A DNA stretch of 64,000 bases from Kuschelorhynchus macadamiae (lineage: Eukaryota; Arthropoda; Insecta; Coleoptera; Curculionidae), in assembly GCA_030620095.1 (NCBI GenBank), contig JAUTXW010000556.1, positions 891,001 to 955,000 on the forward strand. Reading direction: 5' to 3'. Positions 53,365 to 64,000 of this stretch are shown here, in pieces. The translations under genes were made by a program, and so were the position numbers. The notes under the pieces were generated by a model. That model did no database searches and had not been told where the DNA came from. It worked only from the letters and a program-made list of their open reading frames with translations. The number at the start of each line of letters is the position of its first letter. The stretch's first letter is position 1.

Positions 53365-53889
53365 GGGGGAACTGCACGCAGTAATATGAATCATTTGCAA
53401 GCCTTCAGCCGCTGCAATATTATGTTAAAACTATAAGAGATATGTATTAGCTTCAATGTGATTTTAATAGGGAAATATGTATAGTTGGGCGCTAAAGGCG
53501 AATTTTTATGAAAAAATCGAATATAGAGTTATAAAATAAAAGTAGATTTGTCCATTTTCGACCATTTTTTGACCACTTCTTGACGCACATGCCTTCGCAT
53601 ATAATTTTTTTTCCACAAAAGGGCTCTTTACCGGCTTACATTGATCCTTTGTCTATGTAACTGCAAAATTTGAAATGGTAAATCGTACATGTTTTTGTAT
53701 TTCTGCAGCGCGTGAACCCTTTTGAACCCATTTTTAACCGAAATGTAATTTAAATTACCTATACATAACACATTTTTTTGGGTTTGGACGTGCAGGAAGT
53801 TTCTTTTAATGCGTAGGTACCTTTTCATCTTATTTTCAACTCGACTAGACCTTGTCGCTGGTTTTTCACTTTTTGCGTGCAGTTCTCCC
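53365..53889. mobile_element. non-autonomous element with short TIRs (about 525 bp)
   Basis: GGGGGAACTGCACGCA at 53365 and, in reverse at the right end, GGGAGAACTGCACGCA (53874-53889) form 16-bp inverted repeats with one mismatch. Flanks TTAA and AGAA do not give a convincing target duplication. The interior has no transposase, so this is a MITE or deletion derivative of an unidentified superfamily. Confidence 0.6.
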
Positions 53890-54539
53890 AGAATATATTT
53901 TCACATTACGAAATAATTCCAATTTCAATTTTCCTTAAAAATTCGCTTTTCCCATTTATGTTCAGCAGTTTAAGTGTCTAAATGACTTTAAAGTTAGCCA
54001 ATAATGAAATCTGACAATATTTCTTATTGCTCAATAATACTGAGCGTTAAGGACGATTATTGAGAACATTGCAAAACGTTTGCAGAAAGTCTGAGAATGT
54101 TTGAAATTAAGTAATGAAAACATTGACAATCTGCCAATAATTGAACGTTTGAAGCAGATATTGGCAATATGTACCACTGACTATACTATACTAATTTTAA
54201 TCTGATCTTACATAATAACTTTTCCATGTCCTTGCCAACATACAGGCAGGGCCGCCGTAGAAAAAGATTTTACCCGACATGTGAAATTAGCTGTTATAGA
54301 AAAATACATTTTTTCATGAAACATTTTTGTCAGTATTAGAGTGGCGTACAAAGGAATAAGAATATGCTTAGCATAACTTTGGCATTTTGGTAATTTGATT
54401 GATACATGACATTTATTATTTTATTAATTTTACACGAAAAAGATACGCCTAATACAAGTCGAAGAATCCAACAATATTCCAGATATATTAACTTTAAATA
54501 AGAAAATGATTGTTAATAACTCACACTTTAGGCAATTTA
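53890..54539. other. unassigned intergenic sequence
   Basis: AT-rich. GCAGGGCCGCCGTAGAAAAAG at about 54246 resembles a hAT-type end with no partner found. No coding features. Confidence 0.4.
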
Positions 54540-55040
54540 TTTTTAGTAAAAGTCTTGGAATATTACAAACAACTACCAAAGCTAATTGCCGTGGTCACCC
54601 ATCTCAAGTACCTAATTCATGGACCTGGTTGAGGAAAAAGCTAATCCCTATTGGCTTGGACTGCCAGGCCTGTCCCATGCAAAGGCATTTATCCCCCTTC
54701 CTATGAAGAAGAGGATGAACAGAATTAAGCTCAAAACAGCAGTAGGCCTATACACTGGCCATTGTGGTCTAAGACATCGCATGCACAGGATTGGGCTTGA
54801 AACGAATCCAAGTGCCGCCTATGTATAGAGTATGACGAGACAGCCAGAGATGTGATATGTGAATGCCCGGCAGCTGCCAGGATCAGGTTCTTTTTCGGTA
54901 GAGGCAATAATAAGACTCATTGAGGACTTAGAGTTGCTCGGGCAAGTGTAAACATAGGTGTGAGCCACAATAGACCACAGAGTCGCAGTGGAGGGTCGGT
55001 TTGATCCACTCACTTTTAAACTAACCTAACCTAATTCATA
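54540..55040 (+). mobile_element. non-LTR retrotransposon 3' end with C-terminal Cys/His region
   Basis: Over two frames: YWLGLPGLSHAKAFI, LKTAVGLYTGHCGLRHRMHR and IGLETNPSA (about 54645-54810), then, after a shift, CRLC, DETARDVICECPAAARIRFF (about 54825-54890). This is the RNase H-end and zinc-knuckle region of I/jockey/R1-like elements (TGHCxLRxHLHxxG..CxxC..E.xxHxxCECPAL). The 3' UTR ends AACTAACCTAACCTAATTC (55019-55036), a short CCTAA-type repeat. 5'-truncated and frameshifted. Confidence 0.8.
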
Positions 55041-55055
55041 TTTTTGACTAACATT

Positions 55056-55058
<3 letters not shown>

Positions 55059-55116
<58 letters not shown>
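55059..55116. repeat. (TA)n array, 58 bp
   Basis: It starts about 20 bp after the LINE 3' end. Confidence 0.95.
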
Positions 55117-55118
<2 letters not shown>

Positions 55119-55531
55119 TTGGATTTATCGACTTAACTATAGTTAAAATTAATCAGAGAATACATTAAATTGGCAAAAATAGCAACAACAAAAAATGTAT
55201 GACCTAAAAATGTATTTCTGTGCAATCTTCCTGCACGCCTCTATCTTAAAAATGAAGTCGCTGTGGATCTATGTGCATACATTTTCGTGTTATTTTATAT
55301 CAAGAAATCTCCCACTAACCGATGGCCCGAAAAGTTTGCTGAAGCATCCTATATATTCAGAAAAAAAACTGTTACAACTTAAATAAATACGAAATTGTTG
55401 TGGCGGATTCATGATTAAAAACACCTGTAAATATCCTTTACTCGGAACTTCCCTCATCAGTGGCGTAACTATAATGGTGCGAGTGGTGCGGTTGCACCAG
55501 GGCGCGGGCCTTTGGGGGGTCTACAGAAAAA

Positions 55532-55735
55532 AGTATCGTATTAGATCTACCGATAGAACTGAAAACTATCGATTTATAAAAGCGCATAGTAAAATAAGGA
55601 AATTCGCCGGGTATATAGACTTTAACGCGCACCAAACCGGCAAACAGCCTTTTATTTTTACTTGCCCTTCACCAGCAGGTTGATTTCTGTCGCAGTAGAG
55701 GGCTTTACGTCGGTAAAGATCAATCGAACAAAATT
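55532..55735 (+). repeat. 204-bp dispersed repeat, copy 1
   Basis: It matches 57703-57905 with about nine differences (AGTATCGTATTAGATCTACC.. to ..GATCAATCGAACAAAATT). No coding function recognised. The second copy continues GTTACAACTTAAATAAATA, a string also present alone at 55371-55388, so a retroposed unit with an AT-rich tail is possible. Confidence 0.85.
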
Positions 55736-56419
55736 TCTACGGGGAATAGGGAGCGAAGATGCAAAAAAATTACTGAACTGATTTTTTTGTTTATTTGTAA
55801 GTAATATACTGTAAGTATATTTTGGCAGGGCCGCAAGACCCATTAAGCCCGTGAAAAGAGGGCCCGCCACCGCCTCGCTGCAACAAAAATCGTTTATATA
55901 ATTTTCCTTGTTTCATTTTATCAGTAAGTAGGTATTTTTTATATATTATTATATTAAAGGAGGAGATAAGTGTCTGCTATATGGAAGAGAGGACTTTTTT
56001 TCTGGTCGTCACTTTTTCCCACGAGGTTGAGGCCCGTAAATATGTTTGGGCGAAAGTAATTAAACCGGCACTGGCTGCAATGCTTTGAGGGATAGGGAAG
56101 GGCTTTGAGTGTTAATTTTTTGTGTTCTATGTTGGGTGCTAGACTAAAACAGGCGTAGAATTGCAGTAATACTAATTTTATATCTTATTTTGTGAGTATT
56201 CAGTGTTGTAGTTGTGATAAAATGAAAAAGCTGCTGAAAACGAAGCAAAATTCAAAAAGCATATAAAAATAGACAATTTTTTTAAGTTATAAACAAAAGT
56301 AACACCAGTCAGTCGTCTAATCGTAAATCGGTGTAATTAGAATTATCATTATACTTTAGAATGTTGTTTTGTAAAGCTTATTTAGAACAGTTTATATGGA
56401 ATATATTATGGTTGATATA

Positions 56420-56741
56420 CAGGGTGATTCAGAAATAAGTACCGAAAATTTGCAGGCATGTAAATCCTCACGAAATATGAAAAAAAAAATTATATAATTT
56501 TTCTCTAAGCCTCGCCGTTTAGAATATAAAGGGCATTAAACATGTGTGATAAAAAGGACATACATAGAGACCCATTAACCCAACATACGAAAACCATATA
56601 GGTCACTTCAGAGGCGTAGAACAGGGGTATATGCATTTATTAGAATTTATTTTAAGTGATGGCTCATTTGGTTTACAGGTAGTTTTTTTGTCAAGGCTTA
56701 CATGCCTGTATATTTTCGGTACTTATTTATGAATCACCCTG
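56420..56741. mobile_element. mariner-type MITE (322 bp) at a TA site
   Basis: Ends CAGGGTGATTCAGAAATAAG (+) and the reverse complement of GAATCACCCTG at 56731-56741 give inverted repeats that extend about 40 bp (..AAGTACCGAAAATNTNCAGG). TA flanks both sides (56418-56419 and 56742-56743). No transposase, so it depends on another mariner/Tc1 element. Confidence 0.88.
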
Positions 56742-57284
56742 TATATTACCTTATTTCATTTTTCTGTGGTACTTATCCGATTTGCTAGAGCTATTCTAAA
56801 TGTCAACACAAGATTTCAATATTTTTTGCGATTTATGAAATCTCCTAATTTTTTTTATTTATATGTACTTATTATAGAGAGGGCAGGAGGCCCGGTTTTA
56901 CGATTTGGCACCAGGGCCCCACGGTGTCTTGTTACGCTCCCCTCCTTACGTATACTTTTATTAGGAATAGTGAAGTATGACCCAATTTTAAAATGATCGT
57001 CTTATTCCAAAAATCATGTTTAACCTTCTAATGAAAACAAAATACTTCCACTATTTGACGGCCATAGTACACATATTTTGAAGTTCTCGAATTCCCCAAA
57101 AAAAAACACTATTTTTGATTGCCTAAAGGTTCAGCCATTAGATGTAAACAATGGGGAACCTTTACACCTAAAGTCTGCGTCGGTTGAGCAGGTAGACACT
57201 TTCCTCTTTTAATATTGTTAAAAATTCCAGTTTTAGTATCAGTTTTGAATTAGTTTTTGGAAAAGGCACAGGGTGTCGGAATAG

Positions 57285-57425
57285 CTGCCAAACTAAAATA
57301 AATTAGTGGAAATTACTAAATAAATATTAATTTTACTATTAATTAAATTTATATTAAGTTTATTAATTTATTATTTTAGTGATAATGAAATTCCACCAAG
57401 TAACGGCTAACTCGATAAATTAAAA
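57285..57425. mobile_element. palindromic MITE, copy 2
   Basis: It is related to the loop and right half of 11401-11535: CTAAAATAAATTAGTGGAAATTACTAAATAA, then TTTATTATTTTAGTGATAAT and CACCAAGTAACGGCTAACTC. More diverged and internally AT-expanded compared with copy 1. Confidence 0.6.
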
Positions 57426-57702
57426 ATATTAAAGTTCGATATCTTTATTCAGTTGCAAAAAAGCAAAAAAGGAATGTGTTTATCATTCTAAACGCAACAA
57501 ATAATCTGACCACATTGAGCCTAGAGTACTCACCTCTGGTCATTTCCAGTTCTACACTGATGACATCGCTCTCACTGGTAATCACTCTAAATATTTCTTT
57601 CTGGGAAAACATGGCCATCGGTGGTAATACTGCGTTTTACATTTCTGGTTGGCGTGGACATCAGTGGAAATGTTTTACATGAATCACCCGTAACTTTTTT
57701 TA

Positions 57703-57905
57703 AGTATCGTATTAGATCTATCGATAGAACTGATAACTATCGATTTATAAAAGCGCATATTAAAATAAGGAAATTCGCCGGGTATATAGACTTTAACGCG
57801 CACCAAACAGGCAAATAGCCTTTTATTTTTACTTGCCCTTCACCAGCAGGTTGATTTCTGTCGCAGTAGAGCGCTTTACGTCGTTAAAGATCAATCGAAC
57901 AAAAT
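57703..57905 (+). repeat. 204-bp dispersed repeat, copy 2
   Basis: The partner of 55532-55735. It is followed by GTTACAACTTAAATAAATAAAAAAAA, which looks like an A-rich retroposon tail. Confidence 0.85.
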
Positions 57906-58859
57906 TGTTACAACTTAAATAAATAAAAAAAAATATTAGAAGAATAACGAAAATCTGCCAGTTTTCCATACGGGAAAATGGCCGCCATTTTGAAAACCAC
58001 TTTTGAAAACTCTTTTTTTTTGTTTCTCTTTTGTTTTTCCTAACTTAAGTTTTAAGTAAGACAGGGAGTTAATGTTTTGTGTTGAGTAAAATTCAATAAT
58101 TTTATCATAATTAAGTTAAAATGCTGTAATAAGTATAAAATATAAATAACTAAGAGGAATTAAAAAAGATCTTTTGAATTAAGTTGGAAAGTATTACATC
58201 TTTAGTATAATAATTACATACATGAATTTTGTTTTTAATACATTTTAGCCATACCCTACTACCTACTAATTGGACACAAAAGAAAATCTTAGAAAATCTC
58301 GAATTTTGTGCTTGTTTTTCAAAATAACTGCATACATGTATATATTTTAGCCCACATTATTTCTAATAAATAAAAATAATAATATACAGGTTGTTCCATT
58401 TTAGAAAACTAAATTAGGGTCTGATAACTTTTTGATCTGACCCCGTATACTTATTCTGAAAGCGGGACTGAATTCTACGGAAAAAGTTATATGAGGAACA
58501 ATTTGCGCCTTTTTGATAAGTTTTCAGATGCTGGGATACGAGGGGTACCTGCACAAAAACACCCTGTGTCTAAAAAAAAACAAAAAGGCTATGAAAATTC
58601 TGGTGGTGTCATCTTTAACTTCACAAGAAAGTAGCATATGTCGCGAAAACCGCAACCTTTTATCTTTAAAAATAAGAGAGTAATACCCTGCAAAAGTGCC
58701 GCAAATGGAATATATACGGCACCAGGCACCGTCTAAGCAAATTTCTAAGCTATCAGAGATGGGTACGTGTTATAAATATTAAAAATATTAAAAAAGTATA
58801 CAGACATGTTTTTATATTTACCGTAGTAAAATGAGTATATTAGGTTTTTATGAGGTTGA
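57906..58859. other. intergenic sequence with mariner-end strings
   Basis: ATACAGGTTGTTCCATTTTA (about 58384-58403) and AACACCCTGTGTC (about 58558-58570) face each other about 180 bp apart and could be the ends of a small mariner MITE; the match between them is limited to the outer bases. Otherwise nothing is recognised. Confidence 0.35.
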
Positions 58860-59580
58860 ACTAACTCCATTAGGAGCGCTGTTCAGGAAACAGGCATATC
58901 TTTTGGTTCTCTCCAAAGTGTGTTAAAATAAAATAAATACAATCCGTTTAAATTTCGGAACAACACCTGTAAGCTAACTGAGGAACAGAAAGCAAGAAGA
59001 CTGGATTTTTGTGCCTATTTTTTAATTAGATATGACTAAAATAATGATATGTTGAAAAATATTTTATGAACTGATGAAAATTAATTTTCTACGAGAAGAG
59101 AATATAATAAACAAGATACCCATTATTGGACCATCGATAATCCGCGACAAATATATGAAATAAAACATCAATCATACCAATCTATTAATGTTTGGCGTGA
59201 AATAGTCGATTAATATACCAGATCTTCGATGAAAAACTGAGAGGAGATTGCAGAATGTATTGATGAATGAAACAAGATTGGGACCACCTCAGAATGATAT
59301 GCAAGTAAAGCATTTTCCGAATATGGAATATGTAAAACGTTGGATGGGAAATAACGGAACAATACCTTGGCCTACTAATAGTCTCGACCTGACTATAATG
59401 GATTTTTTCTTAGTACACACAAAAAAGATCATTTGTAGAATTTCTTGTTATGCCATTGAAGAACTGTGGAGAAGACTCTCAATTGCTATAGAAGAATTAA
59501 GAGCAAGCCGAACCATTCTCATAAATTCAATAAATCAAAATAACAAATGTATTGAAAGAAATGGTGGCCACGTGTAGTAA
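58860..59580 (+). pseudogene. mariner-type transposase relic
   Basis: From about 58880: ETGISFGSLQSVLK, then KFRNNTCKLTEEQKARRLDFC (about 58950-59010), HYWTIDNPRQIYEIKHQSYQSINVW (about 59120-59195), and in the open frame 59248-59577 MGNNGTIPWPTNSLDLTIMDFFL (about 59344-59410, matching the W-SPDLTxxDFFLWG end of the DDE core). Stops and shifts throughout. Likely another member of the DD41D-like group. Confidence 0.7.
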
Positions 59581-59639
59581 TATCTATATTCCCATTTAAT
59601 TTAAGAAAAAGCATTAAAATATTTACATTTACTATGTTA

Positions 59640-60150
59640 TTCTATGTCAATATATTAACAAAGTATATTTTATTTTGTTTCCGTGGCATTCTTTTATCAT
59701 ATGATGCAAATTGTTTTAACAATTTTTTTAGAGAGATTCCGAGAAATATATTAAGTAACACAGGAACAACAAAGAATCCATATTACTTTTTAAAGAGGGC
59801 TTGGAACTGCGCATTTTCGGCCAGCATAAGAGTTCTGTTTTAACGAGGAAAAAATTCTTAATCTAATAAGAATTAATAACAGATTCGGGAGACTAGATGG
59901 CGTGCATTTGAATATATTTAAGAGAACTACAGAGTTAACTTGTCCTTGAAAACTGGTGTTTTTCCTAGGGCTTTTAAAAAAACTGTATGATTATACTCGT
60001 ATTAAAGAAGAAAGACCCCACATTGCCTGATAATTATCGTCCAGTTGCTCTAACCTCATACTTTTCAAAGCGATTTCTAAGGAAGTAGACTGTAGTTATT
60101 TAGTAAAAAATTGTTTAATATTATTACGGCAACTTGGGTTTGTATCAGGT
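59640..60150 (+). mobile_element. non-LTR retrotransposon fragment (start of RT domain)
   Basis: Pieces in changing frames: FNNFFREIPRNILSN, NPYYFLKRAWNCAFSASI (59780-59830), RFGRLDGVHLNIFKRTTEL (about 59885-59935), LKTGVFPRAFKKTV (about 59945-59990) and PDNYRPVALTSYF (about 60028-60065), the linker and first RT block of insect LINEs. It stops abruptly at the fold-back mariner near 60155. Confidence 0.75.
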
Positions 60151-60166
60151 CGACAAATGTTTTTGT

Positions 60167-60856
60167 ACACGGTCGTTTTTAGGTGACCCCAAAGGAAAAA
60201 GTCAAGCGGATTTAAGTCCGGTGACCTTGCAGGCCACTTAACAACCCTCCTTCGCCCAATTCAGCGTCCCGGAAACGTCGTTTTTAAATAATTTCTAACA
60301 GCAACTGGAAAATACGGCGAAGCCCAATCATGTTGAAACCATTAGGAAAAATATCATTTATTACTGGAATAATTTGATTTTTCAACAGCTGTAGATAATT
60401 ATTTCATATTCATATATTCATATTATTATGAAAAAAAAAGGATCCAATATAACTACCTAATATGCCAGCCCACACATTGACTTTTTCGGGAAATTACGTA
60501 TGCCTAAACGGTTTTATAAATCGGTATAATTGTCGTTATTGTGCGGGCTGGCATATTAGGTAATCGCCTTATTGGACACTTTTTCATTCAAGGAAATATG
60601 AATGGGATACTTTATCTACAGCTGTTGGAAAACCAAATTATTCCAGCATTAAATAACATTTTTCCTGATTGTTTTGGCCACATATGGTTCTAACATGATG
60701 GGGCACCACCGCATTTCGCAGTTGCTGTCAGAAATAATTTAAACACGACTTTTCCGGGACGCTCGATTGGACGAAGGGGAGTTGAGTGGTCCTTAAGGTC
60801 ACCAGACCTAAATACACTTGACTTTTTCCTTTGGGGTCACATAAAAACGACCGTGT
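60167..60856. mobile_element. fold-back mariner: two inverted transposase halves around a 65-bp spacer
   Basis: The left arm 60167-60475 is the minus strand and the right arm 60541-60856 the plus strand of the same transposase segment. The right arm reads NGILYLQLLENQIIPALNNI, FPDCFGHIWF, a stop, HDGAPPHFAVAVRNNLN, GVEWSLRSPDLNTLDFFLWG and HIKTTV. The last two blocks hold the second and third acidic residues, about 40 apart, fitting the DD41D group with one residue lost. The N-terminus and usual ends are missing. A transcript would form a hairpin with arms of about 310 bp. Confidence 0.85.
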
Positions 60857-60900
60857 AGAAAACGAAGCCCTAGAACCTTGACGATCTGATGGGAAGGATT

Positions 60901-61438
<538 letters not shown>

Positions 61439-63538
61439 GAATATCTTTCCGGTTTCCCCGGAAATGACCGCGACATTGTTATTTTAAATGGAACACTCTG
61501 TATATTTTATGTTTTGTGAACTCTCTTAACAATTCTAAACAACTTTTGTATGACATAACCTATGTCTAAAATGTAGTTTTCCAAAGAAAGCCGCTTAAAA
61601 ATGCGCCATAATTCCAACTTTTTTGTATTTTATGGAAAAACGGAGTAGGCCAGGATAAAAAAATCACGGTTATTTACTCTCTATTCAGCCCTTCACCCAA
61701 CAAAATGTTAAAAAAGAAAATGTTCCGAGTTTTAAAAAAATGTGTTTTTGCAAATCGATTTTTCAAGTTTTGATCAGACGCTGTACCACAACCTCTTTTA
61801 CTTCATTTAAATTTAAAAAAAGAAACGAATATGATAAGGTGAAGATAAATAAACTTTATTATACCTAGAGATGATTAATATTAACTAATAATAAAAGAAA
61901 TAGAAAAAAGAACGTCTTTAATCATAATTAAGATTCTCAAAAACACGACCCTCTTGTTCAATACAGGTCTCACATTTTCAACAATTTTCCGTAATACATT
62001 TTCTTTTTGAGTTATACTGATATTATTAATAGCACTAATAATTCGATTTCTTAAAATGTCTAAATTTTCAAGTTGAGTTGAATAGACTTTCTTTGATATG
62101 ATTCCAGAAGAAAACGGCAAACGTGCTGGCCACCTTACAGGTCCATTCGATCCTATCCACTGGTCCCCAAACCTGTCATTTAAATAATTTACACAAATTC
62201 GAGCATTATGGGCCGATGCACCGTCTTGTTGAGAGTAGATGTTGGGAATTTCTGCGAGAGGTAAATTGTCCAAAAAATCGGTAACTGTTGTTTCTAGAAA
62301 GTTCAAATAAGTTTGTGTTGTAAGAGGCTCATTAAAAATATTGGGCCCACATTCTCGTTCCAAAAACACCTAGCCACACATTAACACCAAAGCGTTCTTG
62401 GAAAGATCCTTATCTATATAAATGTTGATTTTCATTTACCCAATATCTTACGTTGTTCCTGTTGAGCATTCTCAGATTCGTGAAGCGAGACTCATCCGAA
62501 AATAATATTAATCTATTAAAGGTATTATTATGGTTAGAATTTTCCATAAACCATCGGCAATATTCAACTCGCCGAGCAAACTCATTAACACCCAAATATT
62601 GGTAGATTTGATATTTGTAGGTCTATAGAATTTAGCCGGTCAAAGTTAACGGTCTTGTACTTATGTTTCTTCAAAATGCACTTTCTCTGTTAACTCCAAC
62701 TTCACTTAACTCCAGCTTCTAATAAAACACTAATAATGAACTTTCCTTCATTTTCATTTTGGGGAACTATTTTCAAATGTTGTACTAGCCAAGGAAAATT
62801 CACATAGCAGGGTTGGTTTCTGTCGGGGTATCGCTCTGCGTAGAGTGTTTGAGCCTGCCTTTTATTTTGCAAGCACTCGTCATAAACGAGAAGCATATCT
62901 ATTTGTTCCGCTCTTATAAAACTTGCCATTTTAAAGAGATTACAAATAACTTTTAGTCTACACCAATAGAGACACGAATTCAAGTACGAGAATTTACAAA
63001 AAGTGCAACAATCTGCAAGTCCACAAGTGATAAAAGTTACTTGTAAAATGCAAGTGTTTTTAAACCCCATAGCACCCTCTGTCAAGGCTAACATGATTAT
63101 TTTAATTTAAGCAAAACTTTGTTTACAGGTAGGTTAAGTTATTATTAACTTAAGTTTCATAAACAACTTCAAAATTTAGGTACCTTATTTTTATGATGTT
63201 AATATTTTCAGTCAGTTGACCCGCTATGGTACAGGGTCTGATCAAATAATCGATTTGCGAAAAACACTTTTTGACATATTGTTGGATGAAAGCTCGAATA
63301 AAGAGTAAATAACGTAATTGTTTTTATCCTGGCTTACTCCGTTTTTCCATAAAATACAATTAAGTGGAGATTGCGGCACATTTTAAAGTGGCTTTGGAAA
63401 ACTATACCTTTTAGACATAGGCTATGTTATACAAAAGTTATTTAGAATTAATGAAGTTCAAAAAACATAAAATATACAGGGTGTTCCATTTAAAATAACG
63501 AAGTCGCCGTTATTTCTGGGAAACCGGAAACGATATTC
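61439..63538 (-). mobile_element. mariner-type transposon with long inverted repeats (2.1 kb)
   Basis: 61439-61789 and 63227-63538 are inverted copies of each other (GAATATC..TTTCCGGTTTCC at the outside, TGGTACAG..GTCTGATC at the inside). Each contains, about 50 bp in, the string AATGGAACACCCTGTATATT that also occurs in the ends of 21141-22871. Between them, on the minus strand, lies a transposase with few lesions. The inverted repeats of over 300 bp are much longer than the roughly 30 bp usual for mariners. The outer border is where similarity ends and may be off by a few bases. Confidence 0.8.
61881..63094 (-). pseudogene. DD41D-like mariner transposase, slightly damaged
   Basis: In order on the minus strand: FIRAEQIDMLLVYDECLQNK and YAERYPDRNQP (helix-turn-helix part, about 62935-62800), a gap near 62700, FARRVEYCRWFMENSNHN (about 62590-62535), LILFSDESRFTNLRMLNRNN (first Asp, about 62515-62455), YWVNENQH, then YSQQDGASAHNARICVNYLN (second Asp, about 62240-62180) and WIGSNGPVRWPARLP (about 62160-62110). 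Just after this, where SPDLTPLDF is expected, it reads LPFSSGIIS, so the third catalytic Asp is lost. It is in three frame segments, so inactive. Confidence 0.85.
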
Positions 63539-63655
63539 ATTTGTTTTTTTGTTACAAATGTTCACAATATTCAACCCTCTCGACACACCAAATTTCATAT
63601 TTTTATCTCTAGACATTTTCAAATGGCGCCCTGGGTAGTAGTTTCATTGTCACTC

Positions 63656-64000
<345 letters not shown>

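Larger units (their letters stand above)
55458..56945. mobile_element. candidate hAT-like deletion derivative
   Basis: The left end CAGTGGCGTAACTATAATGG followed by GTGCACCAGGGCGCGGGCC-like sequence resembles hAT ends. A GC-rich reverse counterpart at 56885-56945 (..CACCAGGGCCCCACGGTG, GTTACGCTCC) may be the other end. Inside, 56229-56280 encodes AAENEAKFKKHIKIDNFF, like the N-terminus of ZMYM-type hAT proteins. Two other units, 55532-55735 and 56420-56741, are nested. No matching 8-bp duplication was found, so the borders are tentative. Confidence 0.45.

Noticed and set aside
53361..53889. piggyBac assignment because TTAA precedes the left end
   Set aside because: The right flank is AGAA, and the ends do not start with the usual CCC-type sequence; the superfamily was left open.

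Overview
This is a window from an AT-rich, transposon-dense animal nuclear genome, almost certainly an insect. I lean toward a beetle from the style of the repeats, but the order is an inference I cannot prove here. The evidence is GT..AG introns, a giant cadherin split over exons of arthropod type, decayed mariner, hAT and non-LTR elements, and very long (TA)n arrays. There are no bacterial features, CRISPR arrays or recognisable rRNA or tRNA genes.

The only host gene I can support is the 3' part of dachsous (ds) on the + strand. Ten exons between 9319 and 51441 splice into one open frame of 7,086 nt (2,361 residues plus stop), and every intron phase agrees. They encode one partial and 17 complete cadherin (EC) repeats, one membrane helix and a cytoplasmic tail of about 426 residues carrying the NWDYLLDWGP block. 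There are no EGF or laminin-G domains before the membrane, which separates Dachsous from Fat. The 5' exons (signal peptide and about nine EC repeats) lie upstream of the window. The introns range from 90 bp to 25,195 bp.

Layout: 1-9318 is intron with three LINE fragments, a recent 190-bp duplication and a 300-bp TA array. 9319-10360 holds two exons. 10361-35555 is one 25-kb intron holding DD41D-type mariner relics, two copies of a rearranged fold-back mariner, a pogo/jerky-like relic, a LINE whose RT frame has been split by a TA array, and a terminal-inverted-repeat element carrying a DUF7869-like domain. 35556-51441 holds the remaining eight exons, with a nearly complete hAT element (perfect 8-bp target duplication) sitting 62 bp upstream of an exon. 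51442-51940 is the 3' UTR. 51941-64000 is intergenic and is filled with MITEs, a hAT-like deletion derivative, mariners (one with about 300-bp inverted repeats), LINE pieces and TA arrays.

The most interesting items outside the gene are the DUF7869 element (32561-33836), the self-inverted mariner lineage (17583-18380, 21141-22871), the hairpin mariner (60167-60856), and the repeated association of (TA)n arrays with transposon ends and coding sequence.
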